From an uncultured Chloroflexota bacterium (lineage in GTDB: Bacteria; Chloroflexota; UBA4733), in the NCBI GenBank assembly GCA_937967325.1, contig CALBSQ010000285.1:1-64000 (forward strand): 64,000 nt of DNA, in the 5' to 3' direction. The translations under genes and the position numbers were made by a program. The notes under the pieces were generated by a model that saw only the letters and a program-made list of their open reading frames with translations, searched no databases and was not told where the DNA came from. The first letter of the stretch is position 1, and every line of letters begins with the position of its first letter. Below, in pieces: positions 1 to 8,259 of the stretch.

Positions 1-2
1 TC

Positions 3-179
3 GAAGATCGTCACCGGTCGTTGGTCGGGCAACGCGCGCGAATGGTTCGTGGCATCGAGATTTCCCACGAAGAGATAACGGTCGACTACTGGGTCCGCGA
101 GCTGACGGCTGAGCTGAAACAGCTCGCCCAGCAGAGCGAGCGCTACGGTGAGGCGATCCGTCGTTTGGCGCTGGAGTAG
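3..179 (+). CDS. C-terminal fragment of an unknown protein
   Basis: The reading frame is open from the window edge to a TAG at 177-179 and gives the last 58 residues of a protein whose start lies outside the window. The visible part is charged and helical, with a run rich in Glu, Gln, Leu and Arg near the end (TAELKQLAQQ, then AIRRLALE), compatible with a short coiled coil. I recognise no family. It converges on the DUF1854 gene, with about 10 bases between the two stop codons. Confidence 0.5.
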   Translation, partial: EDRHRSLVGQRARMVRGIEISHEEITVDYWVRELTAELKQLAQQSERYGEAIRRLALE

Positions 180-189
180 CGGCTCCCGT

Positions 190-711
190 CTAGCGCAGGA
201 TCTCGATCCGCTTGCGGCTGTCGGCGTCGAGGCGCTCGGGCTCGGGCATGTCGAAACGGTTGCCGTCGACATCGGTCAGGCGCAAGCGGCCGTCGGGCAA
301 TTTCATGACGTTATCGGAGTTCCAGTTGACCACGAACTCCCGTGGTCCCCAATTGGTATCGACCTGCCAATAGAGCGGACCCTGCTTGATCGAGAGGTCG
401 TCGACCTTGGCGATGATCGGTACGCTGTAGTAGTAGCTGAGCTCGTTGTCCACAATCCGCCTGCTCTCCTGGTCCAGGCCATCCAGTGAGTCGAGGAGAC
501 AGATTTCCCGATCGCGGCTGTCGATGACGCTGTAATAGCGTCCGGGCTGCCGAAGCGGGTCCGCCAACCGCACGCGAACGAACAGGAAGCAGCGTTCTTG
601 ACCCAGGAACATGCGCAGGCCCTTCGGGCCGCGCTCAAAGCGCAAACTCGCCGCCTCCACGGCGTCGCCGGGATAGGGCTCGTTTTCGAACAGCCCAGAT
701 GTCCCACTCAT
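190..711 (-). CDS. DUF1854 family protein
   Basis: This 173-residue protein matches the DUF1854 family: an N-terminal segment around RFERGPKGLRMFLG, a central YYSVIDSRDREI strand region, and the conserved NELSYYYSVPII and FVVNWNSDNV blocks. The family is usually encoded beside an ABC exporter and its biochemical role is unknown; some database names tie it to cyanophycin metabolism. Here its ATG overlaps the stop of the upstream ABC transporter gene by four bases (ATGA), so the two are translationally coupled and probably work together. It lacks a signal peptide and membrane segments, so it should be cytoplasmic. Confidence 0.85.
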   Translation of the reverse strand: MSGTSGLFENEPYPGDAVEAASLRFERGPKGLRMFLGQERCFLFVRVRLADPLRQPGRYYSVIDSRDREICLLDSLDGLDQESRRIVDNELSYYYSVPIIAKVDDLSIKQGPLYWQVDTNWGPREFVVNWNSDNVMKLPDGRLRLTDVDGNRFDMPEPERLDADSRKRIEILR

Positions 712-2942
712 CCTTCTACCGCCTTCATCTTCGATACTTCGCGTTGGAGGTCGACCAACCGGCGATAAATGCCGTTGGGGCGCTCCATGAGCTCATCGTG
801 CGTCCCCACTTCCTTGATATAGCCATCATCGAACACAAATAACCGGTCGGCATTGCGCAGCGTCGACAGGCGGTGCGCGATGGCGAACGTCGTTCGGCCC
901 TTGACCAGGCGGGCAAGGGCGTCTTGAATCGCCTTTTCAGTTTCGGTGTCTACCGATGCTGTCGCCTCATCCAGAATCAGAATTCGCGGGTCGCGCAAGA
1001 TGGCGCGAGCGATGGAGATGCGCTGGCGCTCGCCGCCGGAGAGGCGATGACCGCGCTCCCCGACGCGGGTGCTATAACCGTCGGGTTTCTCCACGATGAA
1101 GTCGTGCGCGTTGGCGGCGCGGGCGGCGGCGACGATGTCGTGGAAGGAAGCATCGGGGCGGGCATAGGAGATATTCTCGGCGATCGTGCCGTTGAACAGG
1201 AAGGGGTCCTGCAGCACCACGCCGACCTGGTCGCGCAAGTCGCGCAGTCGCACGTCGCGGGAGTCGATCCCGTCGATGAGGATCTGGCCGTAATCCGGCT
1301 CGTAGAAGCGACTGATGAGGTTGATGAAGGTGCTCTTTCCGGAGCCGGACTTGCCGACCAGACCGATCATCTCGCCCGGCGCCACGTTGACGCTAAGGTC
1401 CTTCAGCACCGGCTTGCCGCGCTCGTAGCTGAAGCTGACGTCGCGAAACTCGACCCCGCCGGCCATGTCCGGCAGCCGGATGGCTTCCGGCGCGTCGTAC
1501 TGCTCCTGGTCGGCGTCCAGCACCTCGAAAACCCGCTCCGCGCCGGCGAAGGCCTGGCTCATCCACTGCGAGATTTGGTTGAAGTATTGCAAGGGCGCGT
1601 AGAACTGAGCCAGGTAGGAGTTGAACATGACGAGCGTACCCAGCGTCAGCACGCCGCCGATCACATCGTGGCCGCCGATCAGCCAGACGAGGAAGACACC
1701 CGAGCTATTAATGAAATTGAGGGTCGTGGAGAGGCGCTGCGACGTGATCGTGGTCTGGATGGCTGCCTCGCGCATGGTGGCGTTCTGATCCTCGAATCGC
1801 TCGACCTCACGATCTTCCTGGGCGAACGCTTTGGAGACGCGAATGCCGAGCAGTGACTCGGAGAGTTGGGTCGAAAAGCTGGCGCGCACCCGCCACCAAC
1901 GGCGGTAGAGGGCGTTCATACGTCGCCAGAGGCGCTGGCTGCCCCAGATCACAAATGGTACCGGAATCAGGATCACCAGGGCGAGCGTCCATTGCACCTT
2001 GAAGAGCACGACGAGTATGAACACGAAGAGCAAGGCGTTGGTGAAGATAAATGGCACGCCCTGCACCAGAAACTGCTCCAATGAGGCCGTGTCCTGGCTA
2101 ATCAGCGAGATGAGCGATCCCGTACCTTTTTCGTTGTGCAGGGAGAGGGGCAAGCGCTCCAGCTTGGTGTAGACCTCGCTGCGCATCCGCGCGGTAATCC
2201 GGCTACCCAGCACCGTCGCCAGCCATTGCGCAATCGAGGCGATTATGGAGTTGCCGACGCTGACGACGACGAGCATGCCCACGAGGAAGGCCAGCAGGCG
2301 AAAGCGCACATCGGCGGAACCGAGGTGGCCGTCCTTGAGGACGCCGTCGATCATATTGCGGTTGATCAACGGCGGTATCATCTGCAGCAGAGTACGCGCC
2401 AGCGTGACCAGGACGACGCTCACGGCGAGGCCCTTGTACGGCGTGAGGTAACCGGCGATGCGCACCATGACGGCGCCGGTTTTGACACAGGAAGGGCAAC
2501 GCCGGTTCCGCCCGGGCAACAGCTTGCCGCAGCGCTCGCAGCGCAGTTTGGGCAGCTTGTCGGACTGGGTGAAAGGCTTGCCCTCCGCCAACTGCTTGAT
2601 GCCGCGTGCCGCGTCGGAAAAGTGTGGCGACAGCGATCGCGAGTAGGTCAAGAGCTCGACGATGTGCTCGTGCGTCTCGATGAGCAATCGCTCGGTACTG
2701 AGGTTGGGTTCGGTCTTCGCATCCTTGATCTCCGCGAGCAATACCGATGCGACCGGCTGCTCGTCAGGTTTGGGCTCCTGATCGTAGACCAGCACTCGTC
2801 GATTGGTCACGACCAGCCAGCGGCGGCCAAACTCGCCGCGTGAGTCGAGGTCGCTTTCGAGGCGCAGGTACTCGTGCTCCGGTAGGGCGACGGCGGGAGA
2901 ATCCGCGGGCGACTCCGGCCGCTCAGCCTGAAGGACTGCCAC
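708..2942 (-). CDS. ABC exporter (permease fused to ATPase), DUF1854-associated
   Basis: A 744-residue half-transporter. The N-terminal 120 residues resemble a PH-like domain (WLVVTNRRVLVYD). A zinc ribbon (CERCGK and CPSC) follows, then an exporter-type six-helix membrane domain, then the nucleotide-binding domain with Walker A GKSGSGKST, signature LSGGERQR and Walker B ILILDEATAS. I chose the GTG at 2942 because an AGGAG lies about 9 bases upstream; a longer frame to 3017 exists but would overlap the leader terminator. A c-di-AMP riboswitch lies upstream and the DUF1854 gene overlaps downstream, so expression probably responds to c-di-AMP. Substrate unknown. Confidence 0.88.
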   Translation of the reverse strand: MAVLQAERPESPADSPAVALPEHEYLRLESDLDSRGEFGRRWLVVTNRRVLVYDQEPKPDEQPVASVLLAEIKDAKTEPNLSTERLLIETHEHIVELLTYSRSLSPHFSDAARGIKQLAEGKPFTQSDKLPKLRCERCGKLLPGRNRRCPSCVKTGAVMVRIAGYLTPYKGLAVSVVLVTLARTLLQMIPPLINRNMIDGVLKDGHLGSADVRFRLLAFLVGMLVVVSVGNSIIASIAQWLATVLGSRITARMRSEVYTKLERLPLSLHNEKGTGSLISLISQDTASLEQFLVQGVPFIFTNALLFVFILVVLFKVQWTLALVILIPVPFVIWGSQRLWRRMNALYRRWWRVRASFSTQLSESLLGIRVSKAFAQEDREVERFEDQNATMREAAIQTTITSQRLSTTLNFINSSGVFLVWLIGGHDVIGGVLTLGTLVMFNSYLAQFYAPLQYFNQISQWMSQAFAGAERVFEVLDADQEQYDAPEAIRLPDMAGGVEFRDVSFSYERGKPVLKDLSVNVAPGEMIGLVGKSGSGKSTFINLISRFYEPDYGQILIDGIDSRDVRLRDLRDQVGVVLQDPFLFNGTIAENISYARPDASFHDIVAAARAANAHDFIVEKPDGYSTRVGERGHRLSGGERQRISIARAILRDPRILILDEATASVDTETEKAIQDALARLVKGRTTFAIAHRLSTLRNADRLFVFDDGYIKEVGTHDELMERPNGIYRRLVDLQREVSKMKAVEG

Positions 2943-3015
2943 GATAGCAAATCTCCTGAGGTTCCGGCAAGGCGGTGACGCCGCTTGTCGGGCCCTTGCC
3001 GGTCCGGCGCCCAAC

Positions 3016-3059
3016 AAAAACGAGCCAGTCCACCACGCACGTGGTCGACCAGCTCTCGA
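3016..3059 (-). terminator. Intrinsic terminator of the c-di-AMP riboswitch
   Basis: On the minus strand a CGAG...ACCAC-GTGC-GTGGT...CTCG hairpin is followed directly by five U residues (positions 3020-3016). Its 5' arm overlaps the 3' edge of the aptamer, as expected for a transcription-terminating expression platform. The inner part of the stem is imperfect. Further downstream a second strong hairpin (CCGGCAAGG pairing with CCTTGCCGG) lies just before the Shine-Dalgarno of the ABC gene. Confidence 0.65.
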
Positions 3060-3172
3060 TTCCGCCTACGGGGTTAGCTGTCGGGTTCGGGTACCGAGAT
3101 TACCCTACCGCCCCACCGGGCGGATTCACCCCTCGACAATGGTTCCCCCGCCCACGCCCAAGGGCATAGTTC
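3045..3172 (-). ncRNA. c-di-AMP riboswitch (ydaO/yuaA type)
   Basis: Read on the minus strand, the leader carries the conserved blocks of the ydaO/yuaA aptamer in order: GCGGGGGAACCA, GGGGTGAATCC, GTAGGGTAATCTC, CCGAACCCG, ACAGCTAACCCCGTAGGCG. The family binds cyclic di-AMP and normally lowers expression when the ligand is abundant. Edges are approximate. It sits between a promoter and a U-tailed hairpin, upstream of the ABC exporter and DUF1854 genes. Known targets include potassium and osmolyte transporters and cell-wall hydrolases; an exporter of this type is less usual. Confidence 0.93.
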
Positions 3173-3184
3173 GGCATCCGAAAC

Positions 3185-3213
3185 ACCCTACCCTGATTTC
3201 GTCGTCCCGTCAA
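3185..3213 (-). promoter_or_regulatory. Sigma70-type promoter of the riboswitch/ABC operon
   Basis: On the minus strand TTGACG (3213-3208) and TAGGGT (3190-3185) are separated by exactly 17 bases. The predicted transcript would begin a few bases before the c-di-AMP aptamer. Confidence 0.6.
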
Positions 3214-3406
3214 CCCCTGTTGTCACATTGTGGTAAGGGGGTAACTGCTGCTACCGTTGTTCTCGCTGTCGTTCGGTCACCGGGGATCAGGGCGGTGACG
3301 GTCACGCTTCTTTGACCGGCGGCTCAAGGCAGCTACGTATGTGCTGCTGTGGTACGCTGGAGTGGCCTCGCAGGAGGGCGTTGTCAGCACCTAGGGAGGG
3401 CAGCCC

Positions 3407-3523
3407 ATGAGAGCGATTGTGGAGGCGTTGGCTTCTCTCTGGCGGGCTCTGGTGGAGGGAACCAGACCAGCACCGCGCTTGGTCCCGGTGAGGGTTCCCG
3501 CGGACGATCGCCGGCCGCGATAG
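3407..3523 (+). CDS. Small 38-residue protein, unknown
   Basis: An ATG at 3407 lies 6-7 bases after a strong AGGGAGGG ribosome-binding site and opens a 38-codon frame to TAG at 3521-3523. The N-terminal half (MRAIVEALASLWRALVEG) would form an amphipathic helix; the tail is Arg/Pro rich. A weak TTGACC/TACGTA promoter pair with a 16-base spacer lies at 3312-3339. I recognise no family. The strong Shine-Dalgarno is the main argument that it is translated. Confidence 0.4.
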   Translation: MRAIVEALASLWRALVEGTRPAPRLVPVRVPADDRRPR

Positions 3524-3617
3524 CGGCGCCGCCGGGCGCGCGCAGCTTGCCGGACGCTCGGCGCTTCCCCATGCCATACTCCCAAGATCGTTGGCCCGCA
3601 CCAGTGAGGGAGTCAGC

Positions 3618-4589
3618 ATGCTGCACACGCGCCTCTGTGATCTGCTTGGCGTAGAACATCCGATTATCAACGCGCCGATGGCCGGTCCGGCCGCGGCTGA
3701 GTTGGCCGCGGCCGTCTCGGAGGCTGGCGGTTTTGGCTTGATCGGCGGCTCCAGCGGTGATCCCGACTGGCTGCGTGCCCAAATTCGGGCGGTGCGTGCG
3801 CGCACGGATCGCCCCTTTGGCGTCGGCTTCATTTCCTCAGCGCCCGGACTGGATGAGTTGGTGCGTGTTGCGCTAGAAGAGCGCGTTACGGCCGTCACCC
3901 ACTCCTTCGCCGACCCCACACCCTACGTCGCCGGTGCCCACGCTGCCGGCGTCAAGGTGCTGGCTCAGGTGCAGTCCGTGGCGCTGGCGCGCCAGGCTGC
4001 GCAAGCCGGGGTTGACGCTATCGCTGCGCAGGGCTGCGAGGCTGGCGGCCACACCGGCAGCAGCAGCGCCACGCTGCCGCTCGTCCCAGCCGTCGTGGAT
4101 GCCGTTGGGGGCATACCGGTGATTGCCTCCGGCGGCATTGCGGACGGACGCGGGCTGGCCGCGGTGCTGTTGTTGGGGGCGGAGGGCGCCTGGATGGGCA
4201 CGCGCTTCGCCGCGAGTCGCGAATCTGCCGGTAGTGAATGGGGAAAAGCTCGAATCGCCGCCGCGAGCACCGACGACACGGTGCTCACCAAGGCGTATGA
4301 CCTCGCCATGGAGTCGCCATTCCCCGAAGGAATCTCCGACCGCGTGTTGCGCAACGAATACACGGCGCTTTGGCACGGGCGCGATGCCGAGGTCATCGCG
4401 CATCGGCAGGAGCTGCGGGCGCAACTGCGCGTGGCCGCTGAGACGGGTGATGCGCGGTTCGCCCCCGTGCGCGCCGGCAACGCCGCCGGACTGATCGCCG
4501 AGATCGAGTCGGCGGGCGACATCGTCCGTCGCGTGGTGGACCAGGCCGAGCGGCTGTTGCGCGAGCGAGCGCAGGCGGTCCTAAGATAG
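3618..4589 (+). CDS. Nitronate monooxygenase / 2-nitropropane dioxygenase family flavoprotein
   Basis: A 323-residue TIM-barrel FMN enzyme. It opens with the family pattern LLGVEHPIINAPMAG, then has AAVSEAGGFGLIGG, an AQGCEAGGHTG phosphate/FMN-binding loop near residue 140 and IPVIASGGIADGRG near residue 180. Family members oxidise alkyl nitronates or act as related FMN-dependent reductases. The start at 3618 follows GAGGGAG closely and matches family N-termini; an in-frame upstream start at 3591 is less likely. An extended -10 (TGCCATACT, 3572-3580) lies upstream. The MFS gene follows 38 bases later, so they may be co-transcribed. Confidence 0.85.
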   Translation: MLHTRLCDLLGVEHPIINAPMAGPAAAELAAAVSEAGGFGLIGGSSGDPDWLRAQIRAVRARTDRPFGVGFISSAPGLDELVRVALEERVTAVTHSFADPTPYVAGAHAAGVKVLAQVQSVALARQAAQAGVDAIAAQGCEAGGHTGSSSATLPLVPAVVDAVGGIPVIASGGIADGRGLAAVLLLGAEGAWMGTRFAASRESAGSEWGKARIAAASTDDTVLTKAYDLAMESPFPEGISDRVLRNEYTALWHGRDAEVIAHRQELRAQLRVAAETGDARFAPVRAGNAAGLIAEIESAGDIVRRVVDQAERLLRERAQAVLR

Positions 4590-4627
4590 CCCCGGTCGCG
4601 CCTGCTCGGAAAGGCGCGTGATAGCGG

Positions 4628-6148
4628 ATGCCGGGCGGGAACCAGATCGGACGACACATTACGGCGAACGACGACCCCTCGTTCCCCTGGCTGGCCGAGC
4701 CGGAACCGCTGGCGTGGCTGAAAGCGCTCCCGTACTACCCGTGGCTGGTCGTCGGGACGGTCTGCGTCGGAGCGTTCATGGGGCAGCTCGACGCCAGCAT
4801 TGCTCAACTGGTGTTGCCGACGCTCGAGGAGGTATTTCGCGCGGCGTTCAGCACCGTGGAATGGGTCGCGCTGGCCTACTTGCTGACGCTCGCCGCGCTG
4901 CTCGCTCCAGTCGGCCGGCTCGCCGACATGATGGGACGCAAGCTCCTCTACACGGTCGGATTTCTGGTGTTTGTGGCCGGTTCCGCGCTGTGCGGCGCCG
5001 CGCCGGGCCTGGCTTTCCTGATCGGCGCTCGTATCCTGCAGGCGGCCGGGGCGGCGCTGTTGCAAGCGAACAGCGTTGCTATCGTCACCGCCGCGGCTGG
5101 GCCGAAACGGCGGGGCCGGGCGATCGGCATCCAGGGCGCCGCCCAAGCCATTGGACTCTCGGTCGGGCCCGCGCTGGGCGGATTGCTCATTAGCGCCATA
5201 GGATGGCGCTGGGTGTTCTTCATCAACATCCCCGTTGGCATCATTGGAGCAGCGCTCGGCTGGATCATCTTGCCGACCACGTCGGGACTGCGCGGCAGGC
5301 AGCGCTTCGATCTGCCGGGAACCGTGACGCTGGCCGGCGCCTTTGTCGCGCTGTTGGTGGCGCTCAGTAAGGGTCAGACCTGGGGCTGGCTGTCGCCGCG
5401 AACCGTCCTCCTCACCGTCGCGGCGGTACTGCTGGCCGCTATCTTCGTCTACCGCGAGCGACATACGCCGTCGCCGGTGGTCGACCTCTCCTTGTTTCGC
5501 ATTCGGTCCTTTACCATGGGGAATCTCACCGGCTTGCTGGCCTACGCGGTCACCTTCGGCGTGTTTCTCCTCGTCCCCTTTGACCTGGAGCGTGTCCAGG
5601 GGGACAGCCCATTGCTGGCCGGCGGGCTACTCACGGCGGTACCTGTGGCGCTTGGGATCGTGGCGCCGCTCAGCGGGGCCTGGTCGGATCGGGTGGGGGC
5701 CCGCCTGCCCACGGCGACGGGCATGCTGATCGCGGCTGCCGCACTGGTGGCGCTGGCCCTCGTGGCGGGCGGGCGCGATGGCGCGTTGATGATTCCCGCG
5801 TTGCTGGCGCTAGGCGGCGGACTGGGCCTGTTCACCCCGGCAAACAACAGCGCCATCATGGGTAGCGCCCCGTTGGGGCGGCTTGGAGTCGCGGGAGGAG
5901 TGCTGAACATGATGCGCAGTCTCGGCACCAGCCTCGGCGTCGCGTTCGCCGGGACCGCCCTGGCCGTTACCCTGCAAGTGCTTTTCGGTCATGGAGAGAC
6001 CACGCTCACGGCGTCGCCGGCCCAGGTCGCGGTGGCGATGCGGGTGGCGCTCCTGTGCATGGCCGGCCTCGCGCTGCTCGCCGGCGTCCTTTCCGTCCCT
6101 CGCGGCGGGTCGCGGTCGACGGCGGATGTGCCGGTGCTAGAATGCTAA
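4628..6148 (+). CDS. MFS transporter, DHA2 (14-TM drug:H+ antiporter) type
   Basis: A 506-residue major facilitator protein with about 14 hydrophobic segments. The first helix carries GAFMGQLDASIAQLVLP and the loop between helices 2 and 3 has the family motif GRLADMMGRKLLY. The motif C region GPALGGLL near residue 180 is typical of antiporters. The family exports drugs and other small amphipathic compounds using the proton gradient; no substrate can be read from sequence. It follows the nitronate monooxygenase-like gene on the same strand and ends just before a long perfect inverted repeat. Confidence 0.88.
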   Translation: MPGGNQIGRHITANDDPSFPWLAEPEPLAWLKALPYYPWLVVGTVCVGAFMGQLDASIAQLVLPTLEEVFRAAFSTVEWVALAYLLTLAALLAPVGRLADMMGRKLLYTVGFLVFVAGSALCGAAPGLAFLIGARILQAAGAALLQANSVAIVTAAAGPKRRGRAIGIQGAAQAIGLSVGPALGGLLISAIGWRWVFFINIPVGIIGAALGWIILPTTSGLRGRQRFDLPGTVTLAGAFVALLVALSKGQTWGWLSPRTVLLTVAAVLLAAIFVYRERHTPSPVVDLSLFRIRSFTMGNLTGLLAYAVTFGVFLLVPFDLERVQGDSPLLAGGLLTAVPVALGIVAPLSGAWSDRVGARLPTATGMLIAAAALVALALVAGGRDGALMIPALLALGGGLGLFTPANNSAIMGSAPLGRLGVAGGVLNMMRSLGTSLGVAFAGTALAVTLQVLFGHGETTLTASPAQVAVAMRVALLCMAGLALLAGVLSVPRGGSRSTADVPVLEC

Positions 6149-6157
6149 CAGGATGCT

Positions 6158-6235
6158 GGTGGCGGTGATGCCGGGGGCGGCGACTGCGCACCCACAAGTG
6201 GGTGCGCAGTCGCCGCCCCCGGCATCACCGCCACC
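6158..6235. repeat. Perfect 38-bp inverted repeat with 2-base centre
   Basis: Positions 6158-6195 and 6198-6235 are exact reverse complements, separated only by AA. It lies between the converging MFS and secreted-protein genes, and could fold as a very stable hairpin in transcripts from either side or extrude as a cruciform. No T-run follows on either strand, so it is not a classical intrinsic terminator. The 14-base core ACCCACAAGTGGGT recurs in inverted form at 61336-61349. Confidence 0.95.
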
Positions 6236-6269
6236 CACGTTCGCACGCCCTAACTGAACCGTATTGGCA

Positions 6270-7028
6270 CTAGCCCCCGACGTGGACCTGCGTCGTGCCG
6301 GCTTGTGAAATGATTCTCACGGCAATGCCGTTCACGGAGAGATCTTGCGATGCCTGACTGCCGGCACTCAGCACCGAGGAGCCGTCTGGCACACTGATCG
6401 TCAGGTCGGCGCAGCCGTCCGAGCGGCCGGTGAGCGTGGAACTAAAGCTCCTGCCGGCGATGAGATTGGCGATTGCCTGTTCGGTTGGAGCATTGGCGGC
6501 ATTGCAGATCCGGTAGGTCGCCTGACCGCCGGGCTGATTGCTGGAAGCCGGCGACCCGTTGCCTCCCGACACCACCACGTTCGAGGTAATAGTGGAACTG
6601 GAAGAACCCGTCGCCCCGTCGGCGCCATCTACGGACGTGGAGTTGCCGGATGTGGAGACGCCTGGAGTGGCGTCCACAACGGTGTTGCTCTCGTCGTCCG
6701 CGCGGGCTTCCCAGGCGAACCGCTGCGAGTTAAGACGCTTCTGGAGGCCGTACGGGCCGTTCACCCAGCTCCAATACCCGTCAGTGAAGGCCGTAAAATT
6801 GTCGGCGTGCCGCCAGACGAGCATACCGTCGGTGGTTTGCTGGATGGCGTCGCCATTGGCGGGATTGTGCGACTCGTCCTCGCGGCATTGGCCGACCGTG
6901 GCGGGAATCTCCGCCTGAATGGCAGCAAAGCCGAGGACAAAACGGCAGCCGTCCGCCTGGGCGACAGGAATGAAAGCCTGACTGGCCAGGAGACAGAGCA
7001 TAGCGCTGACTACAGCCACTTTGCGCAT
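6270..7028 (-). CDS. Secreted protein of unknown function
   Basis: A 252-residue exported protein. The first 25 residues are a Sec signal peptide (MRKVAVVSAML..., cleavage likely after VAQA). A compact domain to about residue 95 follows, containing GMLVWRHADNFTAFTDG and QRFAWEA; this motif seems familiar from secreted Chloroflexota proteins but has no assigned function. A Ser/Gly/Thr-rich linker comes next, then a C-terminal domain with cysteines in CNAAN and DGCADL. The start at 7028 is set by GGAGG five bases upstream; an in-frame ATG at 7040 lies before that site. Confidence 0.7.
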   Translation of the reverse strand: MRKVAVVSAMLCLLASQAFIPVAQADGCRFVLGFAAIQAEIPATVGQCREDESHNPANGDAIQQTTDGMLVWRHADNFTAFTDGYWSWVNGPYGLQKRLNSQRFAWEARADDESNTVVDATPGVSTSGNSTSVDGADGATGSSSSTITSNVVVSGGNGSPASSNQPGGQATYRICNAANAPTEQAIANLIAGRSFSSTLTGRSDGCADLTISVPDGSSVLSAGSQASQDLSVNGIAVRIISQAGTTQVHVGG

Positions 7029-7127
7029 GGCATCCTCCACTACTGGCGGCGCCGGAGGCTCCGATAGGGTGGGCTCCGTCCGGGGGTTCCATGCCAGTGT
7101 ACCGGCTACGCCGTCGTCTGCATACTG

Positions 7128-7370
7128 CTACCGCCCCAGACGCTTGAGGCGCTCCCAGTCGGCCCAAGCACGGACCTGGTATTCACGACCGGACTGGCGC
7201 AATATAACCACGAGCCGCCAATCCTCAAATCGGGTGCCGGCTTCCCACACGCGAAGCTTCAGGGAATACGACTCCGCTAGCGGACCGCCATCCTTGCAGT
7301 CAGCCGCGATCTGCTCAGCCAGAGCGAGCAGCGGGTCTCGTGCGACGCTGCCTTTGGGTCGATCCGCCAT
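7128..7370 (-). CDS. Hypothetical protein, second gene of a small operon
   Basis: An 80-residue frame read from ATG at 7370. The sequence is mixed alpha/beta with many charged residues (ESYSLKLRVWEAG, RLVVILRQSGREYQVRAWADW) and no signal peptide. It begins 10 bases after the stop of the 115-residue gene upstream, so the two form a probable operon. Neither matches a family I recognise. No clear Shine-Dalgarno is present, so translation may depend on coupling. Confidence 0.5.
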   Translation of the reverse strand: MADRPKGSVARDPLLALAEQIAADCKDGGPLAESYSLKLRVWEAGTRFEDWRLVVILRQSGREYQVRAWADWERLKRLGR

Positions 7371-7380
7371 GCACAGACTA

Positions 7381-7728
7381 CTAGCGCTTCTCGCCATCAT
7401 CACCGTAGCGCCGAGTGCCGGTTTGTCGCAAGAACAGCGCGGCGCCCGCTTGGAGCAACCGGTGCCGCTCATCTGACGGCGCGGTGTGGGGATTCTGGAT
7501 GGTATAGCGGGAGGGCGGAAAAAACGCGTCCACGCGCTCCCGTCCCGCGGCAATAGCGGTTCCCTCGTCCGTCGCGTCGACGGCGACGGTCACCAGCACG
7601 CCACGACGGTGCTCCTCAGTGGCGTAGGTTTGGAGCGCTGAGGCGTCTTGCCAAAGCTCTAGGTCACGACGATCCCATGGCGTATCCAGCCATGGCTCTA
7701 CCCGAAACGTTGTCGTCCAGGTGGTCAT
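7381..7728 (-). CDS. Hypothetical protein, first gene of a small operon
   Basis: A 115-residue soluble protein starting at ATG 7728 with GGGGAG about 9 bases upstream. It begins MTTWTTTFRVEPWLDTPWDRRDLE and contains GVLVTVAVDATDEGTAIAAGRERVDAFF in the middle, suggesting a small beta-alpha-beta fold. The family is unknown. The 80-residue gene follows immediately on the same strand. Confidence 0.55.
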   Translation of the reverse strand: MTTWTTTFRVEPWLDTPWDRRDLELWQDASALQTYATEEHRRGVLVTVAVDATDEGTAIAAGRERVDAFFPPSRYTIQNPHTAPSDERHRLLQAGAALFLRQTGTRRYGDDGEKR

Positions 7729-7859
7729 TATTGCCGTCTCCCCGCTCGCGCGGTTTCTCCCCTAATTACGTGGATCGCGCGCCGGCCGGCGCCCCTTGCG
7801 ACGCGCCAACCGGTACGTCGCGCAGTCCCCGTGGTCGACTGCGTCAGGGGACGTGCCGC

Positions 7860-8063
7860 TTAGCAGTCTTCCCGTTGCACCAGCATGTCACCCGGTGTGA
7901 CGTCGAGCGCGCGACAGACCTTATCCAATGTGCGCAGATGAACGCGGTCGGGCTTCCTGAGGAGGGTATAGAGCTGCGTCGTGTGGACACCTGCCCGCTG
8001 GCTCAGGGCGACCACCCCGACGCCGCGCTCGCGCATGAGCGCTTCCAGCCGCACCTCAATCAT
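7860..8063 (-). CDS. XRE-family helix-turn-helix regulator
   Basis: A 67-residue single-domain DNA-binding protein. It covers a complete Cro/C1-type helix-turn-helix: RLEALMRERG, VALSQRAGVHTTQLYTLLRKP (turn and recognition helix) and LRTLDKVCRALDVTPGDML. No effector or dimerisation extension is present. GAAGG lies about 7 bases before the ATG. The -10 of its promoter sits in an AGTATACT palindrome, which could serve for autoregulation. Its targets are unknown. Confidence 0.85.
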   Translation of the reverse strand: MIEVRLEALMRERGVGVVALSQRAGVHTTQLYTLLRKPDRVHLRTLDKVCRALDVTPGDMLVQREDC

Positions 8064-8082
8064 CTGCCAACCTTCCCGTTCA

Positions 8083-8111
8083 AGTATACTACATTCCGCC
8101 GATACGCAGAA
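8083..8111 (-). promoter_or_regulatory. Promoter of the XRE regulator gene
   Basis: On the minus strand TTCTGC (8111-8106) and TATACT (8088-8083) are separated by 17 bases. The -10 is part of an 8-base palindrome AGTATACT. Confidence 0.5.
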
Positions 8112-8259
8112 TAGCTGATCCGCATTCGGGCAGGACCGCGAGGGAGACTATCACCCCAGACGATCGAAACCTGAGCCTGGCGCTTGACCGGACCAGCGCC
8201 GACCGTAGGCGGTAAGATGGGGTTCGTTATTCGGCGGTCAGAAGGAAGTAGAAAAAGCA

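Noticed and set aside
3965..5464. Long minus-strand open frame (499 codons)
   Set aside because: Antisense to the nitronate-monooxygenase and MFS genes; composition is Arg/Gln/Ala-rich without family motifs, typical of GC-rich shadow frames.
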